Assembly: GCF_004153685.1 (NCBI RefSeq)
Contig: NZ_SDQD01000001.1
Span: forward strand, 930,001-994,000
Origin: Pollutimonas harenae
GTDB lineage: Bacteria > Pseudomonadota > Gammaproteobacteria > Burkholderiales > Burkholderiaceae_B
Reading direction: 5' to 3'
Length of the DNA: 64,000 nt
Numbering within the stretch: position 1 is the stretch's first letter; every line of letters begins with the position of its first letter. Below, piece after piece: positions 34,646-43,945 of this stretch. Below the pieces are notes generated by a model that did not search any database, was not told where the DNA came from, and was given only the letters and a program-made list of their open reading frames with translations. The translations under genes and the position numbers were made by a program.

Positions 34646-34720
34646 AATGAAGCAAGAATAAACAGACCGCTGTACAGAGTCGAAGGTTTGCAGTTGTGGT
34701 TTCCTATAGGAGGAGTTCCC

Positions 34721-35938
34721 ATGAGACAGCTTCGCTTCGCATTAGCCGCTGCTGCCGTCGCGTTGTCCACTGGCACCGCGACGGCGCTGGCGGCCGATCC
34801 CATTGTCATTGGCGTCAGTATTGCGCAATCGCCTCCGGGCTCGGTGGTACAGGGCACGCAGGTCAAAGATGGCATCGAGATCGTCACCAAAATGATTAAC
34901 GATGATGGCGGCGTGCTCGGCCGTCCGCTCAAGATAGTCTATGAAGACAATCAAGGCATACCCGAGAAAGGCCGGGCCGCGGCCGAAAAACTGATTTCCC
35001 GCGACAAAGTGGTGGCCATTACCGGCGGACACCAAAGCTCTGTGTGCTTGGCTGAAATCGAGGTTGCGCATCGGTACAAGATTCCCTACATCAATACCAA
35101 TTGCTGGTCCGACGACATACGCATCAAGGGCTATCCTGAAGTCTTCAACCCGGGCAACTACAACACGCGTGTTTCGTCGGCCATGGCCGAGACGATTGCC
35201 GCACTGAAGGTCAAGTCGGTGGTTGCCTTTGCCGAGAACACCGACTATGGCATAGGCCAGGCGAAGATACTGGGCGAGTTTCTGAAAAAAATGGCCCCCG
35301 ACACCGACTACAAGTATGTCGCGCTTGACCGCGCCGGCAAGGACTTTACGCCTGCGGTGTTGTCGTTGCGGGCCAGCCCGCCCGAGATGGTCGTCAATAT
35401 CATGTTGCCTCCGGCTGCCTATATTCTGATGAATCAGCTCTACGAGCAGGGTGTCGCGCCGACGGCACAAACATGGTTCTACGATGGCGCCGGTATTGCC
35501 GACTACCCCGACTTCTGGCAAAACGTCAAAGAGGCAGGCAAGTATATGCTGGCTTTCGGCCTGTATCACCCTCAAATGCCTATGCCCGATATGGGCCTGG
35601 AGGTCGGCAAAATTTTCCAGGAGCAGTCTGGCAATGAGCCCAATCGTCTGATCTTCCAGGCGGCCGATTCCGTCTTGCTGATCGCCAGGGCCATCGAGCA
35701 GGCCAAATCAACCGAAAGCGCCGATATCATCAAGGCCTTGCAGACCATGGAGTTCGAAGGCGTGCGCGGCAAGTTCAAGTTCTCGCAAGAACCGGGCTAT
35801 AGCTACCAGCAGTGGGTAGATATTCCTTATGTCACTTATCAGCTCACCGAAGTCGATCAGCCACTTAGCAAAACCACACTGATACAGGCCAGCGGGCAGC
35901 CGCTGCAGGTCGACAAACTGGTGAAGCCGGCAGAGTAA
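34721..35938 (+). CDS. Liv-type ABC transporter substrate-binding protein
   Basis: A 405-residue periplasmic receptor of the branched-chain amino acid/amide type. The signal peptide MRQLRFALAAAAVALSTGTA is followed by ALAADPIVIGVSIAQS, with probable cleavage at ALA-A. The type 1 binding fold shows KAAEKLISRDKV-like and YGIGQAKILGEFLKK segments. AGGAGGAG at 34707-34714 fixes ATG 34721. It is the first gene of a complete transporter operon and has a GntR operator upstream, suggesting induction by its ligand, possibly an amide. Confidence 0.93.
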   Translation: MRQLRFALAAAAVALSTGTATALAADPIVIGVSIAQSPPGSVVQGTQVKDGIEIVTKMINDDGGVLGRPLKIVYEDNQGIPEKGRAAAEKLISRDKVVAITGGHQSSVCLAEIEVAHRYKIPYINTNCWSDDIRIKGYPEVFNPGNYNTRVSSAMAETIAALKVKSVVAFAENTDYGIGQAKILGEFLKKMAPDTDYKYVALDRAGKDFTPAVLSLRASPPEMVVNIMLPPAAYILMNQLYEQGVAPTAQTWFYDGAGIADYPDFWQNVKEAGKYMLAFGLYHPQMPMPDMGLEVGKIFQEQSGNEPNRLIFQAADSVLLIARAIEQAKSTESADIIKALQTMEFEGVRGKFKFSQEPGYSYQQWVDIPYVTYQLTEVDQPLSKTTLIQASGQPLQVDKLVKPAE

Positions 35939-35967
35939 ACCGCTATAGCCAACAAACAATAAGAACC

Positions 35968-35988
35968 GCCGGGGCTGCTTGCCCCGGC
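35968..35988 (+). terminator. GC-rich hairpin between receptor and permease genes
   Basis: GCCGGGGC (35968-35975) pairs perfectly with GCCCCGGC (35981-35988) around a TGCTT loop, with no T-run after it. As in the first Liv operon it separates the receptor from the permease and probably stabilises or attenuates the mRNA to raise receptor levels. Confidence 0.6.
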
Positions 35989-36004
35989 CCCAATGGAGGC
36001 TCAC

Positions 36005-36895
36005 GTGCTGGCACTGGATCTGTTCGTCAACGGCTTGATCATAGGCCTGTACTATGCCCTGATGGCCGTTGGCCTGTCGATGATTTTCGGCATCCTCAAG
36101 GTAGTGAACTTCGCTCACGGCGAGTTCTACATGGTGGGCGCTTATACCTACACGCTGATCTCTTTGAATCTGGGCGTGCCGCCCTGGCTGGCGCTGCCTA
36201 CGGCGGCGCTGGCCGGAGCTGCCATCGGATGGCTGACCGAGCGTTGGCTGATGCGCCCCTTGTATACAGGCTATGGTTCCTGGGGCTTGATGAAAGACGA
36301 ATACGCTGTCGTGGTGACCTTCGGCCTGTCTTTGTTGATGATCAATCTATTCGACAAGATCATAGGGCCCTACCCCATGCGTGGGCCGTCGTTGTGGGAT
36401 GTCAGTCGCTTGCGTATAGGGCCGTTCATGATGAGCGGCCAGAAAGTGGTCACGGCTGTCCTGGCCGTTGTGCTGTTGGTAGGCCTGGCCTTGTTCATCA
36501 AGCGCTCGCTGTGGGGCCGGCAAATCCAGGCGGTTGCCCAGAACCGGCTGGGCGCCTCGATTGCTGGCATTGATACCGGTCGGGCAAGTAGCATTGTATT
36601 CATGGCCTCGGGCGTATTGGCTGCCATCGCTGGTGCCTTGCTGGCGCCGGTCATCAATCCCGCCCCCGATGTCGGTATTTTCCCGGCGGTCAAGTCCTAT
36701 GTCATTGTAGTCATCGGAGGCATGGGGTCCATACCCGGCAGCATACTGGCGGCGTTGCTGCTGGGTGTGCTCGAAAGCTTTGCCGCCGTGTATCTGTCTT
36801 ACGACTACCGCGATACCTACGGACTGGTATTGCTGATCCTTATTCTCATGTTCCGCCCGCAGGGCTTGTTCGGCGAACGCTCACGCGAGGTATAG
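36005..36895 (+). CDS. Liv-type ABC transporter permease (LivH family)
   Basis: A 296-residue LivH-type channel subunit with VGLSMIFGILKVVNFAHGEF near the N-terminus and SYVIVVIGGMGSIPGS near the end. GTG 36005 is favoured because GGAGG ends 5 bases before it; ATG 35993 would leave no Shine-Dalgarno sequence and adds four residues. The next permease gene begins 4 bases after the stop. Confidence 0.92.
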   Translation: MLALDLFVNGLIIGLYYALMAVGLSMIFGILKVVNFAHGEFYMVGAYTYTLISLNLGVPPWLALPTAALAGAAIGWLTERWLMRPLYTGYGSWGLMKDEYAVVVTFGLSLLMINLFDKIIGPYPMRGPSLWDVSRLRIGPFMMSGQKVVTAVLAVVLLVGLALFIKRSLWGRQIQAVAQNRLGASIAGIDTGRASSIVFMASGVLAAIAGALLAPVINPAPDVGIFPAVKSYVIVVIGGMGSIPGSILAALLLGVLESFAAVYLSYDYRDTYGLVLLILILMFRPQGLFGERSREV

Positions 36896-36898
36896 GCT

Positions 36899-37867
36899 AT
36901 GAACACACGGCATCCCAATCTGCATAGCAGCAAGCTGCGCAACGAGCTCTGGCTAAGCTTGGTGGTGCTTGCTGTTCTGGCGGTGTTGCCCGCCTTTGTA
37001 CAGTCCACCTATTGGTTGGGTGTGTTGATCGTCAGCATGTACTTCGCCATCATCGCTTCCGGATGGAATCTGCTGGCCGGATATGCGGGGCAATTTTCAC
37101 TGGCGCCTGCCGCCTTTGCCATGCTGGGTGGATACAGTACTGCTTTGCTGGCCTATCACCTTCAGGCGCCCTTATGGATAGGTCTGCCCATGGCGGCGAT
37201 TATTCCCGGCCTGGTCGGTCTGGTGCTGGGGCGTATTGTGTTGCGCCTTTCGGGCGCCTACCTGGCCCTGACGACCTTGTCGTTCGCCGAGATTCTTCGC
37301 CTGGTCATCTATAACTCCATTGATTTCACTCGTGGTGACCAGGGCTTGACCGTACCCAGCCTGCTCAATGATCGCACGGCCTACTACTACCTGTTTCTTG
37401 CCGCGCTGGCGCTGGTGGTGGGACTGATCTACTGGCTGTTGCGCAGGCCTATGGGCCGATTCCTGCAGGCGATACGTGATGATGAAATCGGGGCGGCCAG
37501 CCGAGGTGTCAATGTCTTGCGCTACAAGACGCTGGCTTTCCTGATCAGTTGCGCCATCTGCGGATTTGCGGGTGGGCTATATGGCACGTTTGCTCGCCTG
37601 GTCAGTCCCGAGCTAGGCCTCATTGCGCAAACGGGCCTGGTCATCGCCATGGTCGTCATCGGTGGCATGGGTACATTGGTGGGGCCCTTGATCGGCGCCT
37701 TGCTGGTGTACACCGCTTCCGAAGTATTGCGTGATGTTGGCAATATCCAAATGATTGTCTTTGCCTTCCTCGTTGTTGTCTTCGCGCGGTATTTCCGTGA
37801 AGGCTTGTGGGGACTATTGCGTAGATCGATGTTGCGCCGTGCGGTGGCTCATCGTAAGGAGGCCTGA
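36899..37867 (+). CDS. Liv-type ABC transporter permease (LivM family)
   Basis: A 322-residue LivM-type subunit. Characteristic segments are YFAIIASGWNLLAGYAGQFS (about 47-66), SGAYLALTTLSFAEILRL and the coupling region AIRDDEIGAASRGVN. The stop overlaps the ATG of the ATPase gene by one base. Substrate not evident. Confidence 0.93.
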   Translation: MNTRHPNLHSSKLRNELWLSLVVLAVLAVLPAFVQSTYWLGVLIVSMYFAIIASGWNLLAGYAGQFSLAPAAFAMLGGYSTALLAYHLQAPLWIGLPMAAIIPGLVGLVLGRIVLRLSGAYLALTTLSFAEILRLVIYNSIDFTRGDQGLTVPSLLNDRTAYYYLFLAALALVVGLIYWLLRRPMGRFLQAIRDDEIGAASRGVNVLRYKTLAFLISCAICGFAGGLYGTFARLVSPELGLIAQTGLVIAMVVIGGMGTLVGPLIGALLVYTASEVLRDVGNIQMIVFAFLVVVFARYFREGLWGLLRRSMLRRAVAHRKEA

Positions 37868-38601
37868 TGCCGCTCATGCAGATCAACGAAGTCCAGAAAC
37901 ACTTTGGTGGATTGCGTGCCGTCGATAAGGTCAGTCTGGATATCTCGGAAGGCGAGTTGGTTGGACTCATCGGGCCTAATGGCTCGGGCAAGACCACATT
38001 GCTCAATGTGCTGTCGGGACACCTGCAGGCGAGCGGTGGATCGGTCCGGTTCGATGGTGAGAATGTCCTGGGCTTCAAACCTGCCCAACTGGTTTGCCGA
38101 GGTATTTTGCGCATGTTCCAGATGACCCGCGTATTCAATCGGATCAGCGCCTTCGACAACCTGATTGTCAGCGGGCTGGCACAGGGGTTGTCCGAGTCCG
38201 AATCCGGCAAGCGGGCGATTGAACTGCTCGAAGAGCTGACACTTACTCATGTCATGTATCTGGACGCCGGGCAGCTGTCAGGAGGCCAAAGAAAGCTACT
38301 GGAGTTCGGCGCCTGCTTTATGGCCAAGCCGCGTATCGCTTTGTTGGACGAACCGTTTGCGGCTGTGCACCCGGTCATGAAGGAAACCATGTCTGCCTTC
38401 ATCAAACGACGCAATGAGGCCGGACAGACCTTTATCCTGGTGAGCCACGATATGCCGGTCGTTGTTGACCTGTGTGCCCGTTCGGTCTGCATGAATGCCG
38501 GCAAGGTCCTGGCCGATGGGCCCACCGATCAGGTGCTTCACACGTCGGCAGTGATCGAAGCCTATTTGGGTGAAAGTGACTATGAGGATCAACATGCCTG
38601 A
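37867..38601 (+). CDS. Liv-type ABC transporter ATP-binding protein (LivG family)
   Basis: A 244-residue ATPase. Walker A is GPNGSGKTT (36-44), the signature LSGGQRKLLEFGAC and Walker B IALLDEPFAAVHP, where the D-loop reads AAVHP instead of the common AGxNP. ATG 37867 follows AAGGAGGCCTG. It pairs with the next ATPase. Confidence 0.92.
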   Translation: MPLMQINEVQKHFGGLRAVDKVSLDISEGELVGLIGPNGSGKTTLLNVLSGHLQASGGSVRFDGENVLGFKPAQLVCRGILRMFQMTRVFNRISAFDNLIVSGLAQGLSESESGKRAIELLEELTLTHVMYLDAGQLSGGQRKLLEFGACFMAKPRIALLDEPFAAVHPVMKETMSAFIKRRNEAGQTFILVSHDMPVVVDLCARSVCMNAGKVLADGPTDQVLHTSAVIEAYLGESDYEDQHA

Positions 38602-39328
38602 AGCACTATTGGCCCTGGAGGGCGTTACATCGGGCTACATGGGAGACATCGACGTTCTGCGCAATGTATCCCTGACCGTCAAACAAGGTCAGATCAGCGG
38701 TTTGATTGGCCTGAATGGTGCCGGCAAATCCACTTTGTTCAAGACCATTTATGGATTCTTACGGCCTAAGTCTGGATCGATTCATTTGGCAGGCGCTGAC
38801 ATCACCGGCAAGTTACCCCATACGCTGATCGATGAAGGTGTCTGGTACATTCCCCAGGAATCCAGCCTGTTCCCCTATCTTACGGTAGAAGAAAACCTGC
38901 GTTTGCCACTGGAAGGGCGCAGGCAGCGCTTTGGCGCCACGCTGGAGCAGCGCCTTGAAGATACGCTCACGCGCTTTCCCGTCCTGAGGGAAAAGCGTGC
39001 ATCGCAGGCAGGTGACTTGTCTGGCGGACAGCAAAAATCGCTGGAATTTGCCAAGGCCTATATGGTGCAGCCCCGGGTTTGCCTGATCGACGAGCCCAGC
39101 ATCGGTCTGGCACCCAAAGTGGCGGCCGATATGTTCAAGTGGATACGGACCTTCGCCGATGCAGGCATGGGTATATTGCTGGTGGACCACAACGTTCGAC
39201 GTGTCGTGGCCATGGCCGATCATGTCTATGTGCTCAGCCTGGGTGAAATTACAGCCTCTGGCGAGCCCGCCGATTTCCAGCAAGATCTGCATACCCAGGT
39301 CCGGGAATGGCTGGGGATTAGTATCTGA
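38594..39328 (+). CDS. Liv-type ABC transporter ATP-binding protein (LivF family)
   Basis: A 244-residue ATPase with Walker A GLNGAGKST (39-47), signature LSGGQQKSLEFAKAY and Walker B VCLIDEPSIGLAP. GAGGA at 38583-38587 marks ATG 38594 as the start; the upstream in-frame GTG at 38570 lies inside livG. It completes the second Liv transporter. The convergent esterase gene ends 34 bp downstream. Confidence 0.93.
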   Translation: MPEALLALEGVTSGYMGDIDVLRNVSLTVKQGQISGLIGLNGAGKSTLFKTIYGFLRPKSGSIHLAGADITGKLPHTLIDEGVWYIPQESSLFPYLTVEENLRLPLEGRRQRFGATLEQRLEDTLTRFPVLREKRASQAGDLSGGQQKSLEFAKAYMVQPRVCLIDEPSIGLAPKVAADMFKWIRTFADAGMGILLVDHNVRRVVAMADHVYVLSLGEITASGEPADFQQDLHTQVREWLGISI

Positions 39329-39362
39329 TCTGGCATGTACATGCCCTTGTACGCGGCAAGGC

Positions 39363-40196
39363 TCAGCAACTGACCAGATCAGCGAGGCATTGCCCGGTGG
39401 CGCTCTTGGGGTCGGCCAGTGCAAGCACGATCGTCATGTGATTGAGGCCGGCTTCAGTGCGAAGCTTGCCTTCGAGTCCGCTATCGTTCAGTAACGACAC
39501 CAACTGCTGGCCCTGGGTATGGAAGGGAGGGGTGTCCAGTTCGCTGACCATCACGGTACGTTTAGGGCCTGGAAGGTGCTGGGAGCTTAGTGGCGACCAC
39601 GCCGAGGCTTCGGCGGGCGTCATCTTTGCCTCGTCCTTCAGGAAGCTGCCAGGAATGTCGGTAAGATCATAAATGCCGCTGACCAGAAGCAGTGCGCGCA
39701 GTGCAGGCAAGTCTTGCGGGGTGTTTTCTTCGGGGCCAATCGAGGCAAGGTAGCTGGTCAGGTGCGCACCGGCAGAGTGGCCGCTGACGGTCAGCCGTGT
39801 GGCATCTGCGCCCAGATCGGGGGCTATTGCGGCCAAATGGCGGATGGCCGAGCGGACCTGTCCGACGATGGTGCCCAGTCGAGTGCCGGGCATCAGGTCA
39901 TAGGTAACAACGGCGGCAATCCCTCCTGCTGCCAGGACAGGGGCTGCGATCAGTCTGTGGGCTTCTTTACTACCCGAACGCCAGTATCCGCCATGAATGA
40001 AAACATGCAGGGGAGCGCCTTTGGCGGGGTGCGGCGGGAGGATGATGTCCATCCGTTCGCGCGGGCCCGGGCCGTAGGGTACATCGGGTCTTAGATCGAC
40101 CTGACTGGACAGTTCACGTGAGCGGGCGGCCGTCTCGGCGACGATTTCGTCGAAGTCGGGGATGAAATCACGATTGCAGTAAAGATCCTGTGCCAT
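39363..40196 (-). CDS. Alpha/beta hydrolase, kynurenine-formamidase/esterase-like
   Basis: A 277-residue hydrolase of the hormone-sensitive-lipase-like branch. The oxyanion motif HGGYW is at 68-72 and the nucleophile elbow GHSAG at 139-143, with S141. A late histidine appears in LNHMTIV. Similar bacterial proteins are often called arylformamidases. The nearby amidase and Liv transporter would fit an amide or formamide substrate, but the gene is separate and antiparallel. Confidence 0.85.
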   Translation of the reverse strand: MAQDLYCNRDFIPDFDEIVAETAARSRELSSQVDLRPDVPYGPGPRERMDIILPPHPAKGAPLHVFIHGGYWRSGSKEAHRLIAAPVLAAGGIAAVVTYDLMPGTRLGTIVGQVRSAIRHLAAIAPDLGADATRLTVSGHSAGAHLTSYLASIGPEENTPQDLPALRALLLVSGIYDLTDIPGSFLKDEAKMTPAEASAWSPLSSQHLPGPKRTVMVSELDTPPFHTQGQQLVSLLNDSGLEGKLRTEAGLNHMTIVLALADPKSATGQCLADLVSC

Positions 40197-40243
40197 GGTC
40201 AGCAGTCTACCCTGAAATGATGGGGTTTCATAAGCGTCGGGCT

Positions 40244-41443
40244 TTATTGGATGATGCTGGCGTCACCCAAAAAGGCGGCGTCGAGAAGCTTGCGCATGTC
40301 GTTGCGGTCTAGGGGGCGTGGATTGTTCTGGATCAGTCGTTCAATACCGCAGGACTGCTCGGCTACCAAGTCCAGCTGCTCTTCGGCCAAGCCGAGCGCA
40401 GCCAGGGTGGGTGGAATACCGATGCGGGCGAATAGCGCCGTGAGCGCGGGAATCACGGCGTCGCCATTGGCAAGTTGCATGGCGATGGCCATCTGCTGCA
40501 GTTCGGGGCCGATCATGGGGCGATTCCACTCCATGACCCACGGCATCAGGCAGGCGACACCTGCGCCATGTGCCGTGTGGGTTAGCGCACCGGCCGGGTA
40601 TTGAATAGCATGGGCTGCGGCCGTTCCGGCAACCCCAAAGGCCAGTCCGGCAAAAGTAGCCCCTTGCATCACCTGCGCTCTTGCCGTGAGATTGCTGCCT
40701 TGTGTACATGCGGTTTCGAGGCCCTGCCACAACAGGGAGATGGCCGCCAGTGCGAATTGATCTGATAAGGCATTTTTGCCGATAAAAACCCGTTCCTGCG
40801 TTAAGTTGGCCGTGACAGGGCGGCGCGTGGCGGTAAAGGCTTCGATGGCGTGGGTCAGGGCGTCGGCGCCGGCGATGGCGGTTAGCGAAGCAGGACAGCT
40901 TAGCGTTAGTTCGGGGTCGCAGAGGGCCACGGTGGGAATAAGATACGGACTGGAAATACCTACTTTCAGGCTGCGCTGGCTGTCGGACAGTACTGCTACA
41001 GGAGTGACCTCGGAGCCGGTACCGGCCGTGGTTGGTATGGCAAGTACAGGCAGAATTGGGCCAGGAACTTTCAATTCACCATAGTAATCTTGCGGGCATC
41101 CGCCATGGCTGAGCAACAGTGCAACGCATTTCGCCATATCCAGGCAAGAGCCACCCCCCACACCAATAACCAGGTCTGGCGCGAAGTCGCGGACGGCGTC
41201 GGCGACGAGAACAGTGCTTTCCGCTGGTACATCTGGCAAGGTGCCGCTTTCGATTCGTACCGCCAGGCCGCTGATTTCCAGGTCGGCGATCAGGGCACGG
41301 AAATCGGCGTCTGCCGCCAATCGCTGGTCGGTGACCACGAGTGCCCGCCTGCCCAGTTTTTTTGCCACCAGACCAAGGCTGCGGCGTTGCCCACTACCAA
41401 AAATTAATTCGCGTGGCGCTCTGATAGTTCCAAAACATTCCAT
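40244..41443 (-). CDS. Iron-containing alcohol dehydrogenase
   Basis: A 399-residue group III alcohol dehydrogenase. GVGGGSCLDMAKCVA (94-108) and PTTAGTGSEVTPVAV (137-151) are the cofactor-binding motifs. Metal ligands are D194 and H198 (GADALTHAIEA), H278 (AAAHAIQYP) and H292 (THTAHGAG). Substrates in the family include 1,2-diols, lactaldehyde and maleylacetate. AAGGAGACGAAC precedes the start. It is divergent from the FCD GntR gene of the ribose-type transporter across an AT-rich control region, so it probably belongs to that sugar or polyol pathway. Confidence 0.92.
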   Translation of the reverse strand: MECFGTIRAPRELIFGSGQRRSLGLVAKKLGRRALVVTDQRLAADADFRALIADLEISGLAVRIESGTLPDVPAESTVLVADAVRDFAPDLVIGVGGGSCLDMAKCVALLLSHGGCPQDYYGELKVPGPILPVLAIPTTAGTGSEVTPVAVLSDSQRSLKVGISSPYLIPTVALCDPELTLSCPASLTAIAGADALTHAIEAFTATRRPVTANLTQERVFIGKNALSDQFALAAISLLWQGLETACTQGSNLTARAQVMQGATFAGLAFGVAGTAAAHAIQYPAGALTHTAHGAGVACLMPWVMEWNRPMIGPELQQMAIAMQLANGDAVIPALTALFARIGIPPTLAALGLAEEQLDLVAEQSCGIERLIQNNPRPLDRNDMRKLLDAAFLGDASIIQ

Positions 41444-41542
41444 GTTCGTCTCCTTGACGTGATCCGTTCAAACATCGTTCAGATGTGATGAGGTCCTTCA
41501 GAAGCGCCAGTGGAGCCGCTTTAGGAATTTTTATAAATCCTA

Positions 41543-41580
41543 TATCAAATCGTATAGAATATTGTATTTGACATTTGATA
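41543..41580. promoter_or_regulatory. AT-rich control region with inverted repeat
   Basis: TATCAAAT (41543-41550) is matched by ATTTGATA (41573-41580), flanking AATCGTAT and TATTGTAT half-sites. The region lies between the divergent Fe-alcohol dehydrogenase and GntR genes and is much more AT-rich than its surroundings. It is a likely operator/promoter zone for the FCD regulator; exact boxes are uncertain. Confidence 0.5.
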
Positions 41581-41636
41581 TCTTATTTGCCACTATTCGC
41601 CCATGTCAAGGCCAACCTACGGAGCGTCCGACACAT

Positions 41637-42320
41637 ATGTCATTGCAACGAGAAACTCAACATAGCGCGCCCGTACGCCCGGTCAGTGTGGTAGATGGCG
41701 TCTATGACAGCATCTACGAAGAGCTCATGTCGCTGGCGATCGCCCCGGGCGCTCGTATTCCCATCGATGTCATTGCGCGCGACTTGAACGTCTCGCAAAC
41801 GCCGGTGCGCGAGGCGCTTTCGCGGCTGGAACGCGAAGGGCTGGTCCATAAGGCCCACCTGATCGGTTATAGCGCTGCCGCGCAATTAGACCGCAAACAG
41901 TTTGAGGACTTGTTCAATTTTCGTCTGCTGGTCGAGCCTGAAGGCTCGCGCTTGGCGACCCTGAATATGACCAGCGAGGCACTCAGCCAGCTCGAAGCTA
42001 TTGCGGCCGACATGGCACACGGTGCCACGCCGGTAGACCGGACCAGCCGATACTCGCGTTTTGCCAGAATCGACGCGCATTTTCATGACGAAATCCTGCG
42101 CATTGCCGGAAACGAGGTCATACGCTCTACGCTATTCAATCAGCATGTCCATCTGCACTTGTTCCGCCTGATGTTCCATAGCCGCGTCACTCAAGAGGCG
42201 CTGCAAGAACACGAACAATTGCTGGCGGCCTTCCGTGCAGGCGACGCTGCTGCAGCAGAAACGGCCATGCGCAACCATATTCTTTCTTCGCGCGACCGCG
42301 TGATGCTGGCTTTCGAATGA
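41637..42320 (+). CDS. GntR-family regulator (FCD type)
   Basis: A 227-residue regulator: winged helix with VIARDLNVSQTPVREALSRL (about 45-64) and an FCD domain with DAHFHDEILRIAGNEVI carrying the metal-binding histidines. ATG 41637 is preferred; the region before it contains promoter-like AT-rich DNA. The stop overlaps the start of the transporter ATPase gene (ATGA), so regulator and transporter share one transcript. It probably represses the transporter and the divergent alcohol dehydrogenase. Confidence 0.9.
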   Translation: MSLQRETQHSAPVRPVSVVDGVYDSIYEELMSLAIAPGARIPIDVIARDLNVSQTPVREALSRLEREGLVHKAHLIGYSAAAQLDRKQFEDLFNFRLLVEPEGSRLATLNMTSEALSQLEAIAADMAHGATPVDRTSRYSRFARIDAHFHDEILRIAGNEVIRSTLFNQHVHLHLFRLMFHSRVTQEALQEHEQLLAAFRAGDAAAAETAMRNHILSSRDRVMLAFE

Positions 42321-43945
42321 ACACGGTCGAAGCGCCTTCCCTATTCTCGGCGGCCCTGCCGCCGACAGGCGAGTCTTCAGCTTTGCCGGTACTTGAGGCG
42401 ACAGGCCTGACCAAGGCTTACTGCCCCATCACTGTGCTGGCCGACGTCACGCTGGATATTCGAGAGGGCGAGGTGCATGCGATCATTGGCGAAAATGGTG
42501 CAGGAAAGTCAACACTAATGAAGTTGTTGTCTGGGTATGTGCCACCCACCTCAGGTCACCTGAAGATGGCCGGTCAACCAGTCGACTTCAGCGACGCCGC
42601 GATGGCCGAAGCGGCAGGCGTAGTGCTGGTGCACCAGGAAATTCTGCTGGCGCCCGACCTGACTGTTGCCGAGAACCTTTTTCTCGGACGCGAACTGTCG
42701 CGGGGGCTCGTAGTCGACGATCGCGCCATGAATCAGCGCGCCGCCGATGTACTGGCCTCAATTGGGGCACACTGCGGCCCACGCGACCAAGTAGGTGATT
42801 TACCCCTGGCGCAGCGGCAACTGGCACAAATAGCCCGTGCCCTGCTTGAACCGCGCAAGGTGGTGATTTTTGACGAGCCCACGGCGGTTCTCGCCAATGA
42901 CGAGGTGGCAGCGCTATTGGATGTAGTGCGCGGACTCAAGGCGCGGGGGGTTGCGGTCTTGTATATTTCGCACCGACTCGACGAGGTCGAGGCGCTGGCC
43001 GATCGAATTACCGTGCTGCGTGACGGAAAAATGATTGGTACCTGGCCTGCGGCCGAACTGTCACAGCGGCAGATGGCCGAACTGATGGTGGGGCGTGAGC
43101 TAGATGTACTGTATCCGCCAAAACGCCCGCAGCCATCGGGTGAGCCACTGTTGGTGCTGGATCAACTGTCCGTTGATCATGGGGCAGTTCAGGCCAGCTT
43201 GTCGGTTCGGCTCGGCGAGGTGCTGGGCATTGGCGGGATGATCGGCTCCGGACGCACCGAACTATTCGAAGGGCTGATGGGCTTGCGGCCCGCTGAGGCA
43301 AATCGGGTCGAGCTGGCCGGCCATCCCGTCACGAGTCGTTCGGTTCGGGACTGGCGTGAACTAGGCCTTGTTTACCTGACCGAAGACCGTAAGGGGAAGG
43401 GGCTGCTGCTCGAAGAACCTCTGGCCCCCAATCTGACCTTGCAGGCCCTGGACCGTGTCCATCCGCGCCTCGCGCTGGATGAACGCAAAGAGGCCGCCGT
43501 TCTGGAAGCGGCCGTGAGTGACTACGATATCCGCGTAGGCTCGGTCCACCTGAATGCTGGCCAGCTGTCTGGCGGAAACCAACAAAAATTACTGCTGGCA
43601 AAAGTAATGATGACCGACCCCTCGGTGGTCATCATCGATGAGCCAACGCGTGGTATCGATATTGGCAACAAGAGCCAGATCTACGAATTCATCGACCAAC
43701 TGGTTCGGTCAGGCAAGGCCTGTGTCGTGATCTCGTCAGAGCTGCCGGAGCTGGTTGGCCTTGCCGATCGGGTGCTGGTGATGCGTGGAGGACGCATCGT
43801 GGCCGAACTGACAGATGATCAGATCACCGAGCAAAACGTTGTCTATGCGGCAACGAGCAGCGATGCCAGCATGGCGAATACACAAGATCATAAAAAAATT
43901 GGAGACAACAATGACAAGCGCGACCGCGACTATCGCGACGGTTAA
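42317..43945 (+). CDS. Ribose-type sugar ABC transporter ATP-binding protein
   Basis: A 542-residue protein with two fused nucleotide-binding domains, as in RbsA/MglA/XylG. The first has Walker A GENGAGKST (58-66) and Walker B VVIFDEPTAVL. The second has the usual degenerate Walker A (GMIGSGRTELF), a full LSGGNQQKLLLAK signature and VVIIDEPTRGIDIG. The C-terminus is extended by a polar tail overlapping the permease start by 35 bases. The substrate is likely a sugar or polyol. Confidence 0.93.
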   Translation: MNTVEAPSLFSAALPPTGESSALPVLEATGLTKAYCPITVLADVTLDIREGEVHAIIGENGAGKSTLMKLLSGYVPPTSGHLKMAGQPVDFSDAAMAEAAGVVLVHQEILLAPDLTVAENLFLGRELSRGLVVDDRAMNQRAADVLASIGAHCGPRDQVGDLPLAQRQLAQIARALLEPRKVVIFDEPTAVLANDEVAALLDVVRGLKARGVAVLYISHRLDEVEALADRITVLRDGKMIGTWPAAELSQRQMAELMVGRELDVLYPPKRPQPSGEPLLVLDQLSVDHGAVQASLSVRLGEVLGIGGMIGSGRTELFEGLMGLRPAEANRVELAGHPVTSRSVRDWRELGLVYLTEDRKGKGLLLEEPLAPNLTLQALDRVHPRLALDERKEAAVLEAAVSDYDIRVGSVHLNAGQLSGGNQQKLLLAKVMMTDPSVVIIDEPTRGIDIGNKSQIYEFIDQLVRSGKACVVISSELPELVGLADRVLVMRGGRIVAELTDDQITEQNVVYAATSSDASMANTQDHKKIGDNNDKRDRDYRDG

